Below are positions 43,412-53,740 of a stretch of 64,000 bases of DNA, in pieces. The DNA is taken from assembly GCF_018413465.1 (NCBI RefSeq), contig NZ_JAHCDK010000003.1, forward strand, positions 62,001 through 126,000. The letters are read 5' to 3'. The DNA is from Flavobacterium sp. CYK-55. Its GTDB lineage: Bacteria > Bacteroidota > Bacteroidia > Flavobacteriales > Flavobacteriaceae. The notes below the pieces were generated by a model. That model searched no databases. It was not told the origin of the DNA and was given only the letters and a program-made list of their open reading frames with translations. The stretch's first letter is position 1, and every line of letters starts with the position of its first letter. A program made the position numbers and the translations under genes.

Positions 43412-44593
43412 TTAAAAAACAATTAAATTAATATCGCTGTCAGGTAAATTAAACCAATCGCCTATAGCTTGATTGGTCAGGATTCCGTGGTAGAGATACA
43501 CGCCGTTTTTGAGTCCTTTATTGCAGCGAATGGCACTCTCGATTCCGCCATCTTCAGCCACTTGTAGTAAATAAGGTGTTATGATGTTGCTGATAGAAAG
43601 CGATGCTGTTTTTGAATACCTCGAAGGAATATTGGGCACGCAATAATGAATCACACCACTTTTGACAAAGGTTGGTTTTTCATGGGTGGTGATTTCTGAA
43701 GTTTCAAAACATCCACCTGTATCAATGCTCACATCAACAATCACAGCGCCCTTTTTCATGTGTTCTACCATAGTTTCTGTAACCACAACAGGGCAACGGT
43801 CTTTTCCGCGCATGGCGCCAATGGCGGCGTCACATCTGCGGAGCGCTTTGAGTAATGATTTGGGTTGAATGGTTGAAGTAAATATGCGCTGATTTAAATT
43901 GTTCTGCAATCTGCGGAGTTTGGTGATTGAATTGTCAAAAACTTTGACATTGGCTCCGAGTCCGAGTGCGGTTTTTGCGGCAAATTCACCGACGGTTCCA
44001 GCGCCCAAAATCACTACATCAGTGGGCGGAACTCCGGTGATGTTCCCGAAGAGTAAACCTTTGCCAATCATAAGTTCGGCAGCCACCAAAATAGAAGAAG
44101 TTCCGGCAATTTCACTCAGCGATTTTACGGCAGGATATGAACCGTCTTCATCTTTGATGAATTCAAAAGCCAAAGCTGTGATTTTCTTTTTGGATAGCTC
44201 TTCGAAGTATTCTTTTTTTCTGGTTTTAAGCTGAATGGCCGATATGACGATGGTTTGCGAATTGACCATTTTGATTTCGTCCATAGTCAGCGGTTCAACT
44301 TTGAGCAACATCGGACAACCCAATACTTTTTGTGTATCATTGGTGATTTCTGCTCCGGCATCACTGTATTCTTGATCGGTATAACTGGCGTTGAGCCCGG
44401 CTCCGGCTTCCATCATTACACGGTGTCCGTGCGATGTTAATGAATTTACAGCGTCAGGGGTTAAGCATATTCTGCGTTCTTGATAGCTGGTTTCTTTGGG
44501 AATTCCGATAAAAAGTTCGCTTTTGTGACGGGCAATTTCAAGTTTTTCTTCTTGCGGAAGCAGTTGTTGTTTGGTAAACGGAGTTAACGCCAT
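43412..44593 (-). CDS. ald: Alanine dehydrogenase
   Basis: A 393-aa protein with IGIPKETSYQERRICLTPDAV, VILGAGTVGEFAAKTALGLGA (NAD-binding Rossmann motif), VKVFDNS and VIVDVSIDTGGCFETSE, as in Ald/PntAA-type enzymes. It interconverts alanine and pyruvate with NAD. The first 20 residues form a Bacteroidota-specific extension. It lies between tsaE and the DUF4258 gene. Confidence 0.9.
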   Translation of the reverse strand: MALTPFTKQQLLPQEEKLEIARHKSELFIGIPKETSYQERRICLTPDAVNSLTSHGHRVMMEAGAGLNASYTDQEYSDAGAEITNDTQKVLGCPMLLKVEPLTMDEIKMVNSQTIVISAIQLKTRKKEYFEELSKKKITALAFEFIKDEDGSYPAVKSLSEIAGTSSILVAAELMIGKGLLFGNITGVPPTDVVILGAGTVGEFAAKTALGLGANVKVFDNSITKLRRLQNNLNQRIFTSTIQPKSLLKALRRCDAAIGAMRGKDRCPVVVTETMVEHMKKGAVIVDVSIDTGGCFETSEITTHEKPTFVKSGVIHYCVPNIPSRYSKTASLSISNIITPYLLQVAEDGGIESAIRCNKGLKNGVYLYHGILTNQAIGDWFNLPDSDINLIVF

Positions 44594-44657
44594 GATGTGT
44601 TGTATTCAATAATGCCGGTCTAAGTTATAAAAAAGATGAAAGCAGCCCAAGCAAATC

Positions 44658-45065
44658 TTATCTAAATTCTATTTCACGACGACCATCAGCCAGTGATCGG
44701 ATTTTGATAACGCTGTGCTCATTTGGTATGAGCGTCGGAATTTTTTCGGGCCATTCAATCAAGCACCAATGCCCGGAGTATAAGTATTCGTCAATGCCCA
44801 TATCATAAGCTTCGGCTTCGGTTTTTAGTCTATATACATCAAAATGATACACCGGATTTCGGTTGCTGTCTTGGTATTCATTAACGAGCGAAAACGTTGG
44901 GCTGCTAGTTGTGTTTTCAACGCCCAATTTTTTTGCTAACGATTTGATGAATGTAGTTTTACCAGCGCCCATTTCACCAAAGAAGAGGATTACTTTGTGT
45001 GGTTTTTGGTCTAATACTTTTTGAGCAGTTTGTTGTATTTCGTCTAATGAGAATGTAATATTCAT
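44658..45065 (-). CDS. tsaE: tRNA threonylcarbamoyladenosine biosynthesis ATPase TsaE
   Basis: At 135 aa it has Walker A FFGEMGAGKTTFIKS at residues about 27-41, TSSPTFSLVNEYQ and VYHFDVYRL. TsaE works with TsaB and TsaD to make the universal t6A37 modification of ANN-decoding tRNAs. Its start lies 5 bp after the porX stop, suggesting an operon with porX and ald. Confidence 0.94.
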   Translation of the reverse strand: MNITFSLDEIQQTAQKVLDQKPHKVILFFGEMGAGKTTFIKSLAKKLGVENTTSSPTFSLVNEYQDSNRNPVYHFDVYRLKTEAEAYDMGIDEYLYSGHWCLIEWPEKIPTLIPNEHSVIKIRSLADGRREIEFR

Positions 45066-45070
45066 AAAGT

Positions 45071-46648
45071 TTATTTCGGGTTGAATACCAAAAATGGAAC
45101 AATCATTTCTTCGAGTGAGATTCCACCGTGCTGATAGGTATTGCGGTAGTAACTTACATAATGATTGAAATTGTTTACATAGGCCAAAAATAAATCATTC
45201 TTGGCAAATATGTATGAACTGCTCATATTGATGGCCGGAAGCCCAATTTTTTTTGGGTCGCGAACCGCATAAACGTCTTTGTCTTCGTAGGTCAAACTGC
45301 GACCGGTTTTGTAACGAAGGTTTAAGCTGGTGTTTTTGTCACCAATAACTTTTGATGGATTTTTGACATTGATGGTTCCGTGGTCGGTAGTAATTATTAA
45401 TTTGAAGCCAAGTTTTTGCGCTTGTTGAATGATTTCAAGTAAAGGTGAGTTTTTAAACCAACTCGAAGTGAGTGAACGATAAGCCTTGTCGTCTGAGGCC
45501 AGTTCTTTGATTACTTCCATTTCGGTTTTGGCGTGAGATAACATATCGACAAAATTATAGACCACTGTGATGAGTTGATTGTCTTTGTAGGCTTTGAAAT
45601 TCTCGGCCAACTTTTTACCGCCGGCCAAGCTGGTAATTTTAAAATATTCTTGTTTTATATTCAATCCCAGACGTTTAAGGTGTGCTGTTAAAAATTCTGC
45701 TTCAAATAAATTTTTACCACCTTCGTCTACGTCGTTCTTCCAATATTGCGGGTATTGTTTTTCCATTTCAATAGGCAATAAACCTGAAAAAATAGCATTT
45801 CGAGCATATTGAGTTGCCGTAGGTAGAATGGCATAATAAGGAACTTCTTTCTCGAGCTTATATAAATTGGTTACGGTGTTTTCAATTGATTTCCATTGAT
45901 CGTAGCGCATATTGTCAATTACTACAAACAAAATCGGGCGGTCTTTTTTGGTGATCTCAGGAACCACTAATTCTCTAAATAGAGTGTGTGACTGGATGGG
46001 CTTGTCAGTTTTGGAATTTTTGCTGTTTCCGGTGCTTGGTTCAAACCAATCTTCGTAGTTTTTCTCGATAAACTTGCCAAACTGCATATTGGCTTCTACT
46101 TTTTGCGATTCGAGAATTTCAATCATACTTTGGTCTTGAATATTTTCTAGTTCAAGCTCCCAAAACAGAAGTTTTTTGTAGCATTCAACCCATTCTTCGT
46201 AGCTATTGACCATGGCCATTTCCATTGCAATTTTTCGAAACTCTTTCTGATAATCAAGTGTTGTTTTTTCAGAAACTAATCTTGAATGGTCAAGGTTTTT
46301 TTTGATGCTCAGCAATATCTGATTTGGATTAACAGGTTTAATGAGATAATCAGCTATTTTTGAGCCTATGGCTTCTTCCATAATATACTCTTCTTCACTT
46401 TTGGTAATCATGATTACAGGCGTTGAAGATTTTTTTTCTTTGATTTCAGCCAAAGTTTCCAAGCCGCTCATTCCTGGCATATTCTCATCTAAAAAAACAA
46501 TATCAAAATTTCCTGTTTCAAAGATGTCAATTGCATCACGACCATTGTTGCATGTAGTTACGTGGTAATCTTTTTTTTCTAAAAATAGAATATGAGGTTT
46601 GAGTAAATCAATTTCGTCATCGACCCAAAGAATTTTTATCGGATTCAT
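45071..46648 (-). CDS. porX: PorX, response regulator fused to PglZ/alkaline-phosphatase-like domain
   Basis: From the ATG at 46648 the product is 525 aa. An N-terminal receiver domain reads ILWVDDEIDLLKPH, DIVFLDENMPGM (phosphoacceptor Asp) and PVIMITKSEEEY, ending IKPVNPNQIL. The C-terminal two thirds form the PglZ (alkaline phosphatase superfamily) domain with LFVVIDNMRYDQW and ITTDHGTINVK metal-binding motifs. PorX, with PorY and SigP, controls T9SS genes in Bacteroidota, and its PglZ domain is a phosphodiesterase acting on oligonucleotide signals. It is next to T9SS cargo genes here. The ten extra upstream codons are rejected in favour of MNPIKILWVDDE. Confidence 0.95.
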   Translation of the reverse strand: MNPIKILWVDDEIDLLKPHILFLEKKDYHVTTCNNGRDAIDIFETGNFDIVFLDENMPGMSGLETLAEIKEKKSSTPVIMITKSEEEYIMEEAIGSKIADYLIKPVNPNQILLSIKKNLDHSRLVSEKTTLDYQKEFRKIAMEMAMVNSYEEWVECYKKLLFWELELENIQDQSMIEILESQKVEANMQFGKFIEKNYEDWFEPSTGNSKNSKTDKPIQSHTLFRELVVPEITKKDRPILFVVIDNMRYDQWKSIENTVTNLYKLEKEVPYYAILPTATQYARNAIFSGLLPIEMEKQYPQYWKNDVDEGGKNLFEAEFLTAHLKRLGLNIKQEYFKITSLAGGKKLAENFKAYKDNQLITVVYNFVDMLSHAKTEMEVIKELASDDKAYRSLTSSWFKNSPLLEIIQQAQKLGFKLIITTDHGTINVKNPSKVIGDKNTSLNLRYKTGRSLTYEDKDVYAVRDPKKIGLPAINMSSSYIFAKNDLFLAYVNNFNHYVSYYRNTYQHGGISLEEMIVPFLVFNPK

Positions 46649-46769
46649 GTATTTGAATTTAAGTTGCCAATTTAACACTTTTCAACGGTGTGTTTTCAAA
46701 AAAATTATATGGTGGCTTAGAATCATTTTTTATATTTGTTAGGCCAAATCTTACTAAATACCTTAAACC

Positions 46770-46985
46770 ATGGGATCTATCTTTAGTTTCATCATCGTTA
46801 TTTCAGCCTCAATTATTGGAGGCTATTTTATTCACGAAATGTTTCAGTATGTTTCTTTTTTCGGTTTGACTCAGAAACAGCAAATCGTCAAAGCCATAGA
46901 AGCTGCGCAACGCAAAAAAAATGCTATGAAAGATTCGCATTTTGAATCCCTCAATGCTGTAACAAATCCGGAAATTAAAGACTGA
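46770..46985 (+). CDS. Small membrane protein, 71 aa
   Basis: An N-terminal membrane segment (IFSFIIVISASIIGGYFIHEMF) is followed by a charged helix (LTQKQQIVKAIEAAQRKKNAM). A -7-like TATATTTG lies 30 bp upstream. Function unknown; it may be co-transcribed with the M1 peptidase gene that starts 33 bp later. Divergent from porX. Confidence 0.7.
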   Translation: MGSIFSFIIVISASIIGGYFIHEMFQYVSFFGLTQKQQIVKAIEAAQRKKNAMKDSHFESLNAVTNPEIKD

Positions 46986-47018
46986 TGTCGCCGGATTATT
47001 AATTTAAAATTCAATTTT

Positions 47019-49259
47019 ATGAACCAAACCATCAGAAAGTGGTTTTTTGTTGCGTTTATGTCTGTTGCATTAACAGGTTTTTCGCAACAAAATCCGCCCG
47101 TGTCTAACTATGATTACAAGCAAGCTTTTTCACCGTTGTTTTATACCAAGAATGGTACTGAAACCCGCTCTGCAAGTGGTCAGCCTGGCGCAAAATACTG
47201 GCAGAATAGGGCAGATTATCAATTGACAGCTCAACTCAATGAACTTACTAATGAGATTATTGGAACTGAAGTTTTAACTTATACCAACAACAGCCCGGAT
47301 GATCTTTCATTTTTGTGGTTGAATTTAGAGCAAAATGCCTTTAAAAAAGATTCTCGTGGTGCAGCTGTTATTGGCCCTGGTGGAAGTCGAGGAGGCACCA
47401 AAGGAGAAACCTTTGAAGGCGGTTTTAAAATTGCTTCTGTTGCATTGTTGGAGACGGTTGGTGCCAAAACTATTGAAAAACAATTAAAGTATACCATCAC
47501 AGATACGCGTATGCAAATTCAGTTGCCACAGGAGCTCAAAGCCAATGGCGCTAAAGCCAAAGTCAAAATATCTTTTTCATACATTTCACCTAAATATGGT
47601 TCAGACAGAACCGGAGTATTGGATACCAAAAACGGAAAAATCTTTACGATCGCTCAGTGGTATCCGCGCATGAGTGTTTATGACGACATCAGAGGCTGGA
47701 ACACCAATCCGTATATTGGGGCAGAGTTTTATTTAGAATACGGTGATTTTGATGTGGCTATTACTGCGCCTTCAAGTCATATTGTGGTTTGTTCGGGTGA
47801 ATTGCAAAATCCAGCAGAAGTTTACACTACTGAACAACAAAAACGTTGGGCCGAAGCCAAAAATAGCGAAAAAACAGTGGCCATTAGAACTGCTGATGAA
47901 GTAACTAATCCAGCTTCGCGTCCACAAGGAAAAGCTACTTTGACTTGGAAATTTAAAATCAAAAATGCTCGCGATGTGTCATGGGCATCATCATCGTCTT
48001 TTATTATAGATGCTGCGCGCATCAATTTGCCAAGCGGAAAAAAATCACTAGCCATCAGTGCTTATCCGGTTGAAAGCTCTGGTGATAAAGCCTGGGGCAG
48101 ATCAACCGAATATACCAAAGCTTGTATCGAAAACTATTCAAAAAGATGGTATGAATATCCATATCCGGCAGCCACCAATGTGGCAGGTAATGAAGGCGGA
48201 ATGGAATATCCGGGCATCGTTTTTTGTGAATGGACATCAAAAGGAGCAGGTTTGTGGGGCGTTACTGATCACGAATTCGGACACACTTGGTTTCCGATGA
48301 TTGTGGGTTCAAACGAACGTGTTTTTGCTTGGATGGATGAAGGTTTTAATACTTTTATCAATTCACTTAGTGGACGTGATTTTAACGCAGGCGAATATAA
48401 AGAACCTGACCAAAATATGAATCAAGCCGGAGTTTTCTTGACCAATCCTGAATTAGAGCCTGTAATGGTAACACCAGATGCGATGAAAGAAGACAACATA
48501 GGATTGCTTTGCTACATGAAACCCGGTGAAGGGCTTACTTTATTGCGTGAGCAAATTTTGGGCGAAGAGCGTTTTGACAATGCATTTAGAACCTATATCA
48601 ATCGCTGGGCATTCAAACACCCAACTCCAGATGACTTTTTTAGAACTATTGAAAACGTTGCCGGTGAAGATTTAAATTGGTTCTGGCGCGGCTGGTATCT
48701 CAACAATTGGCGATTAGATCAAGGCATCAGCAAAGTAAAATACATCAAAAATGACCCAACCAAAGGCATCTTAGTAACGATTGAAAATCTAGAAAAAATG
48801 CCGATGCCTGTTGCGGTTCAGTTCAAAACCAAATCCGGAAAAACTTTTACCCAAAATTTGCCTGTTGAAATTTGGATGCGCAACACTTCTTGGACATTTA
48901 AAGCGAATGTAAATGAGGAACTCGAAAGCGTTCGTTTAGATCCAAATCAAAAACTTCCAGATTTTAACCCAAGCAATAATACATGGACATCTGGTAAAGA
49001 TAAACTCGAAGAAGATGTTATTCTTGATCCGTATTTAGGAACTTTTTCAAGCAAAAATTTTCCGATCAAAGTTATTTTTGAAGAAGAAGACGGAATCTTA
49101 AAAGCTACTGCGGTGGGACAAGGAACTTTGCCTTTGGTTCCGGACGGTAAAGATAGATTCAAGCATGAAAGTTATGGAATCGTGATTCAATTTAATGAGA
49201 CCAAAACCGAAGCCAAACTCATTCAAGGCGGTGAAATTATTCTGACCAGAGAAAAATAA
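47019..49259 (+). CDS. M1-family zinc metallopeptidase (aminopeptidase N-like)
   Basis: A 746-aa protein with a signal peptide (about residues 1-23). [12 protein letters not shown]...[12 protein letters not shown] carries HExxH and the third zinc ligand Glu 18 residues later, at about residues 415-440; the upstream NEGGMEYPG is the exopeptidase GxMEN-like motif. It removes N-terminal residues from peptides in the periplasm or outside the cell. It ends at a strong terminator shared with a convergent gene. Confidence 0.94.
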   Translation: MNQTIRKWFFVAFMSVALTGFSQQNPPVSNYDYKQAFSPLFYTKNGTETRSASGQPGAKYWQNRADYQLTAQLNELTNEIIGTEVLTYTNNSPDDLSFLWLNLEQNAFKKDSRGAAVIGPGGSRGGTKGETFEGGFKIASVALLETVGAKTIEKQLKYTITDTRMQIQLPQELKANGAKAKVKISFSYISPKYGSDRTGVLDTKNGKIFTIAQWYPRMSVYDDIRGWNTNPYIGAEFYLEYGDFDVAITAPSSHIVVCSGELQNPAEVYTTEQQKRWAEAKNSEKTVAIRTADEVTNPASRPQGKATLTWKFKIKNARDVSWASSSSFIIDAARINLPSGKKSLAISAYPVESSGDKAWGRSTEYTKACIENYSKRWYEYPYPAATNVAGNEGGMEYPGIVFCEWTSKGAGLWGVTDHEFGHTWFPMIVGSNERVFAWMDEGFNTFINSLSGRDFNAGEYKEPDQNMNQAGVFLTNPELEPVMVTPDAMKEDNIGLLCYMKPGEGLTLLREQILGEERFDNAFRTYINRWAFKHPTPDDFFRTIENVAGEDLNWFWRGWYLNNWRLDQGISKVKYIKNDPTKGILVTIENLEKMPMPVAVQFKTKSGKTFTQNLPVEIWMRNTSWTFKANVNEELESVRLDPNQKLPDFNPSNNTWTSGKDKLEEDVILDPYLGTFSSKNFPIKVIFEEEDGILKATAVGQGTLPLVPDGKDRFKHESYGIVIQFNETKTEAKLIQGGEIILTREK

Positions 49260-49266
49260 TCCAAAC

Positions 49267-49299
49267 AAAAACTCCAACTAATTCGGTTGGAGTTTTTTT
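49267..49299. terminator. Bidirectional terminator
   Basis: AAAACTCCAAC and GTTGGAGTTTT form an 11-bp perfect stem between the convergent M1 peptidase and DUF4199 genes, with A and T runs on either side. Confidence 0.9.
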
Positions 49300-49301
49300 A
49301 T

Positions 49302-49823
49302 TTATTGCGGTTTCTTTTTCAGAATTAAAGCACTAATGAGTGATATTATAATGCCCAACGGAAATATTTCAGCATAAGTAAATAAGATAACCCAAATCGG
49401 GTTTTTATACATTTCTTGCATGGTTTTGATTTGGTCCACTTGAGCCGTGAGTTCAGCAGCAGTAATGTGCGGATCATTTTCTATTTTTTGAATGGCAGCT
49501 GCACTGTATTTTTCCATAAAGTTCGGAAAGAAACAATAATATTCAATCAGCCAGCTCACTACATAAAAAGTCGAAGCAATAAGTGAAATCAACAAACCAA
49601 TTTTAAAAGCACTGCCAAAGTTGACAAATCCGCCATTTTGTTTGTTGCGGTAATTTCGGATACCGATAAATACAAAGCTAAAGGCAATCAGCATTCCGGT
49701 GTAGCCAATAACCATGCTCGATTCCATGTTTGGGTCGCATTTGAAGACGATTGTTGAGATCATCATCATGATTGATACGATGATTCCGCCGATGATTCCA
49801 TTAGTAAGAATTAATTTTTTCAT
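49302..49823 (-). CDS. DUF4199 membrane protein, 173 aa
   Basis: Four membrane segments are evident: GIIGGIIVSIMMMISTIVF, MVIGYTGMLIAFSFVFIGI, GSAFKIGLLISLIASTFYVV and PIWVILFTYAEIFPLGIIIS. The short loop KNKQNGGFVNFGSAFKIG is typical of DUF4199. Function unknown. It is separated from the LuxR-type regulator gene by about 95 bp. Confidence 0.88.
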   Translation of the reverse strand: MKKLILTNGIIGGIIVSIMMMISTIVFKCDPNMESSMVIGYTGMLIAFSFVFIGIRNYRNKQNGGFVNFGSAFKIGLLISLIASTFYVVSWLIEYYCFFPNFMEKYSAAAIQKIENDPHITAAELTAQVDQIKTMQEMYKNPIWVILFTYAEIFPLGIIISLISALILKKKPQ

Positions 49824-49918
49824 ACTTATTTGTGTTTAAATTAGGTTGCGAAGTTGTTTTAATTATTTGAAAAGCGCTTCATCCTTTTGGGTGATTTTTG
49901 ATTTTTCACCCGAAAGTA

Positions 49919-50386
49919 TTATTCTAAAATATGAAATGATTTCGCTTTGTCAACGGCCTGAGTTCGGCGCTTAACATCTAATTTCTGATACAAATTGGCA
50001 ATATGCGTTTTGATGGTATTGCGCGATACAAAAAGCGATTGCGCAATTTCGTCGTTGCTTTTTCCGGTGGCCAACAAGTTTAAAACCTCAAGCTCGCGTT
50101 TGCTGATTTGTAGTTCATCAACTTTTGCCCAATCAATAGTTTCAATTTTGTTAGACTTGACAACGACTTCTTTTTCAATCAAAATGGTTTTAGGACGGGA
50201 GAGTTGCTTGGCCAACCAAATACCCAGAAAAGTAAAGATCAATGCAACCAACCCAAAAAAAACATCGTATTGTTGGGTAAAAATCAAATAACGTATTTCA
50301 AACCAGCGCAAAATAAAAAAAAGCACTGCTATCGAAATCCCGAAGCCAATGCTCTCTTTGTATTTTTTTAAGCCCGCTGTCATCAA
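49919..50386 (-). CDS. Membrane-anchored LuxR-type transcriptional regulator, 155 aa
   Basis: Two N-terminal membrane segments (GFGISIAVLFFILRWF, VFFGLVALIFTFLGIWLA) are joined to a C-terminal LuxR helix-turn-helix (ISKRELEVLNLLATGKSNDEIAQSLFV, RNTIKTHIANLYQKLDV). It lacks a receiver domain, so signalling from the membrane must be direct or through a partner. It starts 6 bp after the TonB-like gene stop and likely forms an operon with it. An adjacent DUF4199 gene follows. Confidence 0.9.
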   Translation of the reverse strand: MMTAGLKKYKESIGFGISIAVLFFILRWFEIRYLIFTQQYDVFFGLVALIFTFLGIWLAKQLSRPKTILIEKEVVVKSNKIETIDWAKVDELQISKRELEVLNLLATGKSNDEIAQSLFVSRNTIKTHIANLYQKLDVKRRTQAVDKAKSFHILE

Positions 50387-50392
50387 ACGGAA

Positions 50393-50875
50393 TTATTCCA
50401 CATTAAAATGAATAGGGTAGTTGTATAAACAGCGCACCGGCTGACCGTTTTTGACTGCCGGCTGCCAAGTTTTACCAAACAGTTTGAGTACGCGTACCGC
50501 TTCGGATTTCATGGTTTCAATCTGATCGGCTTCTTCAATTTTTTCGTCTTGAGTGGCGATTTTTACTTTATCGGTCACGATATAATCTTTTACATTGATA
50601 TGAAATGCTTTGATATCAGACATGCTGCCGTTTTTATCAATAATAAAACTAGTAAAAATGGTGATTTTTTTATTTTTTATGGCCGGAGGAAATTTAAAAT
50701 TATCACTGATAAACATTGATAAAGTGTAATTTCCATCTTTTACCTGAGGTTTTAAATCGACCTCTGTTGAACGATATATTTTCTCGGTTTCAGCTGGTGT
50801 TGACGCATCAGTTGAAGCAACTTGAGCTGTAGCCTGAACCGCAAAAGCCAGACACAGGAAGAGTAATTTTTTCAT
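50393..50875 (-). CDS. Exported TonB C-terminal-like protein, 160 aa
   Basis: A signal peptide (KKLLFLCLAFAVQATAQ) precedes a domain ending FGKTWQPAVKNGQPVRCLYNYPIHFNVE, the TonB_C motif (W-P-A...G-P-V...Y...F). It lacks the Pro-rich spacer and membrane anchor of classic TonB. Likely periplasmic; in Bacteroidota such short versions accompany regulators or peptidases. It is co-transcribed with the LuxR-type gene. Confidence 0.78.
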   Translation of the reverse strand: MKKLLFLCLAFAVQATAQVASTDASTPAETEKIYRSTEVDLKPQVKDGNYTLSMFISDNFKFPPAIKNKKITIFTSFIIDKNGSMSDIKAFHINVKDYIVTDKVKIATQDEKIEEADQIETMKSEAVRVLKLFGKTWQPAVKNGQPVRCLYNYPIHFNVE

Positions 50876-50946
50876 GTTTTGTTTTGTAAGCGAATCAAAA
50901 ATAAATAATTAAAACTTAATAGGCGTTTTTTTTTGAAAAATCAACC

Positions 50947-50985
50947 AAAAAAGAAACCCTGTTTCAAATGAAGCAGGGTTTTTAT
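50947..50985 (-). terminator. Terminator of clpB
   Basis: AAACCCTG (50954-50961) pairs with CAGGGTTT (50974-50981), with an inner TTC/GAA extension; an A run on the plus strand gives the U tract. It also fits plus-strand transcription. Confidence 0.75.
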
Positions 50986-51002
50986 TTGATTAGCATTTTT
51001 GA

Positions 51003-53606
51003 TTATTTCACCAATTCAGCTTGATTTCTAAACACTAGTTTTCCGTCAAAAGCATCAATGAGCACAATACTGTCGGCACTTATTTTTCCGGCGAGAATTT
51101 CTTTAGATAATTCATTGAGTACTTCTCTTTGGATCACGCGTTTTACCGGACGAGCCCCAAATTGGGCATCAAATCCTTTTTCGGATAGATATGCAATGGC
51201 TTCAGGTGTTGCATCAAGTGTAATACCTTGTTGGGCGAGCATTTTGGTGACGCTTTTAAGCTGAAGCCCGACGATTTGTGCAATGTTCTCACTGGTGAGC
51301 GGCGTAAACATTACAATCTCATCAATTCTATTGATAAACTCCGGGCGAACCGTTTGTTTGAGCAAGCCCAATACTTCGATTTTGGCCGCTTCGGTGGCCG
51401 CTTCAATTCCGCCTTTGAGGTTCTCGAATTTTTCTTGAATAATCTGGCTTCCCATGTTTGAAGTCATGATGATGATGGTGTTTTTGAAATCGGCTAAACG
51501 TCCTTTGTTGTCGGTCAATCGGCCTTCATCTAATACTTGTAAAAGAATATTAAACGTGTCCGGATGCGCTTTTTCAATCTCATCGAGCAAAATCACTGAA
51601 TAAGGTTTTCTGCGCACCGCTTCAGTGAGTTGACCGCCTTCGTCATAACCTACATAACCCGGGGGCGCGCCCACCAATCGGCTCACGCTGTGACGTTCTT
51701 GATATTCGCTCATATCAATGCGCGTCATGGCATTTTCATCGTCAAATAAATACTCAGCAAGCGCTTTGGCCAACTCGGTTTTTCCGACACCAGTGGTTCC
51801 TAAAAACAAGAAACTTCCGATGGGTTTTTTCATGTCTTGCAAACCGGCTCTGCTGCGACGAACCGCATCACTCACGGCCATAATTGCTTCTTCTTGCCCC
51901 ACGACGCGTCTGTGCAATTCAGCTTCGAGTTTGAGTAATTTTTCGCGCTCACCTTGCAGCATTTTTGTTACCGGAATTCCGGTCCATTTGGCCACCACTT
52001 CGGCAATATCTTCTCGGGTTACTTCTTCTTTTATCAACGAACTTCCGGCTTGATACTCGGCGAGTTGTTTTTGTAAACCATCTAATCGCTCTTGAGCTTC
52101 TTTGATTTTGCCGTAACGAATTTCAGCTACTTTGCCGTAATCGCCTTCTTTTTCGGCACGTTCGGCCTCGAATCTAAAATCTTCAATTTCTTGTTTGACC
52201 AATTGAATGTTGTCAACAATATCTTTTTCAGATTTCCATTGGGCAAAAATCTCATTGCGGTTTTCTTTAAGGTTGGCCAATTCTAAACCCAATGATTTGA
52301 GTTTGCTCTCGTCTTTCTCGCGTTTGATGGCTTCAATCTCAATTTCGAGCTGCATGATTTTGCGATCGAGCACATCGAGTTCTTCAGGTTTTGAATTGAT
52401 TTCCATACGCAGTTTTGAGGCTGCTTCATCCATCAAATCAATGGCTTTATCGGGCAAGAATCGGTTGGTGATATAGCGCTGCGAAAGTTCAACAGCGGCT
52501 ATAATCGCCTCGTCTTTGATTTGTACTTTGTGGTGCGTTTCGTATTTTTCTTTGATGCCGCGCAAAATAGATATGGCGCTCTCGGTGTCGGGTTCATCCA
52601 CCATGACTTTCTGAAAACGACGCTCCAGTGCTTTGTCTTTTTCAAAATATTTTTGATACTCATCAAGCGTGGTGGCGCCAATGGCTCTGAGTTCGCCACG
52701 GGCCAATGCCGGTTTGAGAATGTTGGCCGCATCCATCGCGCCCTCGCCACCGCCGGCACCCACAAGCGTGTGAATTTCATCAATAAACAAAACAATATCG
52801 CCTTCGGCAGAAGTAACTTCTTTGACCACTGATTTTAAGCGTTCTTCAAACTCACCTTTGTATTTGGCTCCGGCAATGAGCGCACCCATATCGAGTGAAA
52901 AAACAATTTTGTCTTTGAGATTTTCGGGCACATCACCATCGACGATTCTATGTGCCAAACCTTCGGCAATGGCAGTTTTACCTACGCCGGGTTCACCCAC
53001 AAGCATCGGATTGTTTTTGGTTCTGCGCGTTAAGATTTGCAATACGCGGCGAATTTCTTCATCGCGGCCAATGACCGGATCAAGCTTGCCGGTTTGGGCG
53101 AGTTCATTGAGATTTTTTGCGTATTTGTTGAGCGAATTATACGTTTCTTCAGCCGAAGCAGAGGTTACGCGTTCGCCTTTGCGCAATTCGTCTACCGCTG
53201 CGGTAAGCGCTTTTTCGGTGACGCCTTGGTCTTTTAAAATTTGAGCGACTTTGCTTTTTGAACCCAACAGTGCTATGATTAAATGTTCAATGGCAATGTA
53301 TTCGTCGTTGCGTTTGCGCGCTATGATTTCGGCTTCGTTGAGCGTAGCGGCTGTGGTGCGTGAGAACATGACTTCAGTGCCCGAAACTTTGGCAAAACTT
53401 TGCAAAGTGCTCTCGAGAATTTGCTGAAACAAGCCCAGATTTACATTGAGTTTTTTGAGCAAAAACGGAGCTACGTTTTCATCGGTTTCTAAAATGGCTT
53501 TAAATAAATGTTCGTTCTCAATTTGAGCGTGTCCATAACTTTGAGCGAGCAGTTGTGCTTGTTGCAAGGCTTCTTGCGATTTAATAGTTAATTTGTTTGT
53601 ATTCAT
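51003..53606 (-). CDS. clpB: ATP-dependent disaggregase ClpB
   Basis: At 867 aa it has the Clp N-domain, first AAA+ module (GEPGVGKT at 204-211), a long middle coiled coil (about 410-525, DRKIMQLEIEIEAIKREKDE onward) and a second AAA+ module (GTTGVGKTELAKAL). The coiled coil separates ClpB from ClpA/ClpC. With DnaK it solubilises heat-damaged aggregates. No CIRCE-like element or consensus promoter is seen close upstream. Confidence 0.97.
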   Translation of the reverse strand: MNTNKLTIKSQEALQQAQLLAQSYGHAQIENEHLFKAILETDENVAPFLLKKLNVNLGLFQQILESTLQSFAKVSGTEVMFSRTTAATLNEAEIIARKRNDEYIAIEHLIIALLGSKSKVAQILKDQGVTEKALTAAVDELRKGERVTSASAEETYNSLNKYAKNLNELAQTGKLDPVIGRDEEIRRVLQILTRRTKNNPMLVGEPGVGKTAIAEGLAHRIVDGDVPENLKDKIVFSLDMGALIAGAKYKGEFEERLKSVVKEVTSAEGDIVLFIDEIHTLVGAGGGEGAMDAANILKPALARGELRAIGATTLDEYQKYFEKDKALERRFQKVMVDEPDTESAISILRGIKEKYETHHKVQIKDEAIIAAVELSQRYITNRFLPDKAIDLMDEAASKLRMEINSKPEELDVLDRKIMQLEIEIEAIKREKDESKLKSLGLELANLKENRNEIFAQWKSEKDIVDNIQLVKQEIEDFRFEAERAEKEGDYGKVAEIRYGKIKEAQERLDGLQKQLAEYQAGSSLIKEEVTREDIAEVVAKWTGIPVTKMLQGEREKLLKLEAELHRRVVGQEEAIMAVSDAVRRSRAGLQDMKKPIGSFLFLGTTGVGKTELAKALAEYLFDDENAMTRIDMSEYQERHSVSRLVGAPPGYVGYDEGGQLTEAVRRKPYSVILLDEIEKAHPDTFNILLQVLDEGRLTDNKGRLADFKNTIIIMTSNMGSQIIQEKFENLKGGIEAATEAAKIEVLGLLKQTVRPEFINRIDEIVMFTPLTSENIAQIVGLQLKSVTKMLAQQGITLDATPEAIAYLSEKGFDAQFGARPVKRVIQREVLNELSKEILAGKISADSIVLIDAFDGKLVFRNQAELVK

Positions 53607-53740
53607 ATTATTTTGGGGTTTGTGTGTTGATTTAAATTATTTTTGTGCTGCTTGTCAATTGTTATTCCAAGGCTATGAAGCAGACAAAGTGTCGGTTAGC
53701 GCGCTTGGTTTACAGACATTTTGACTTTAAATGAGACATT

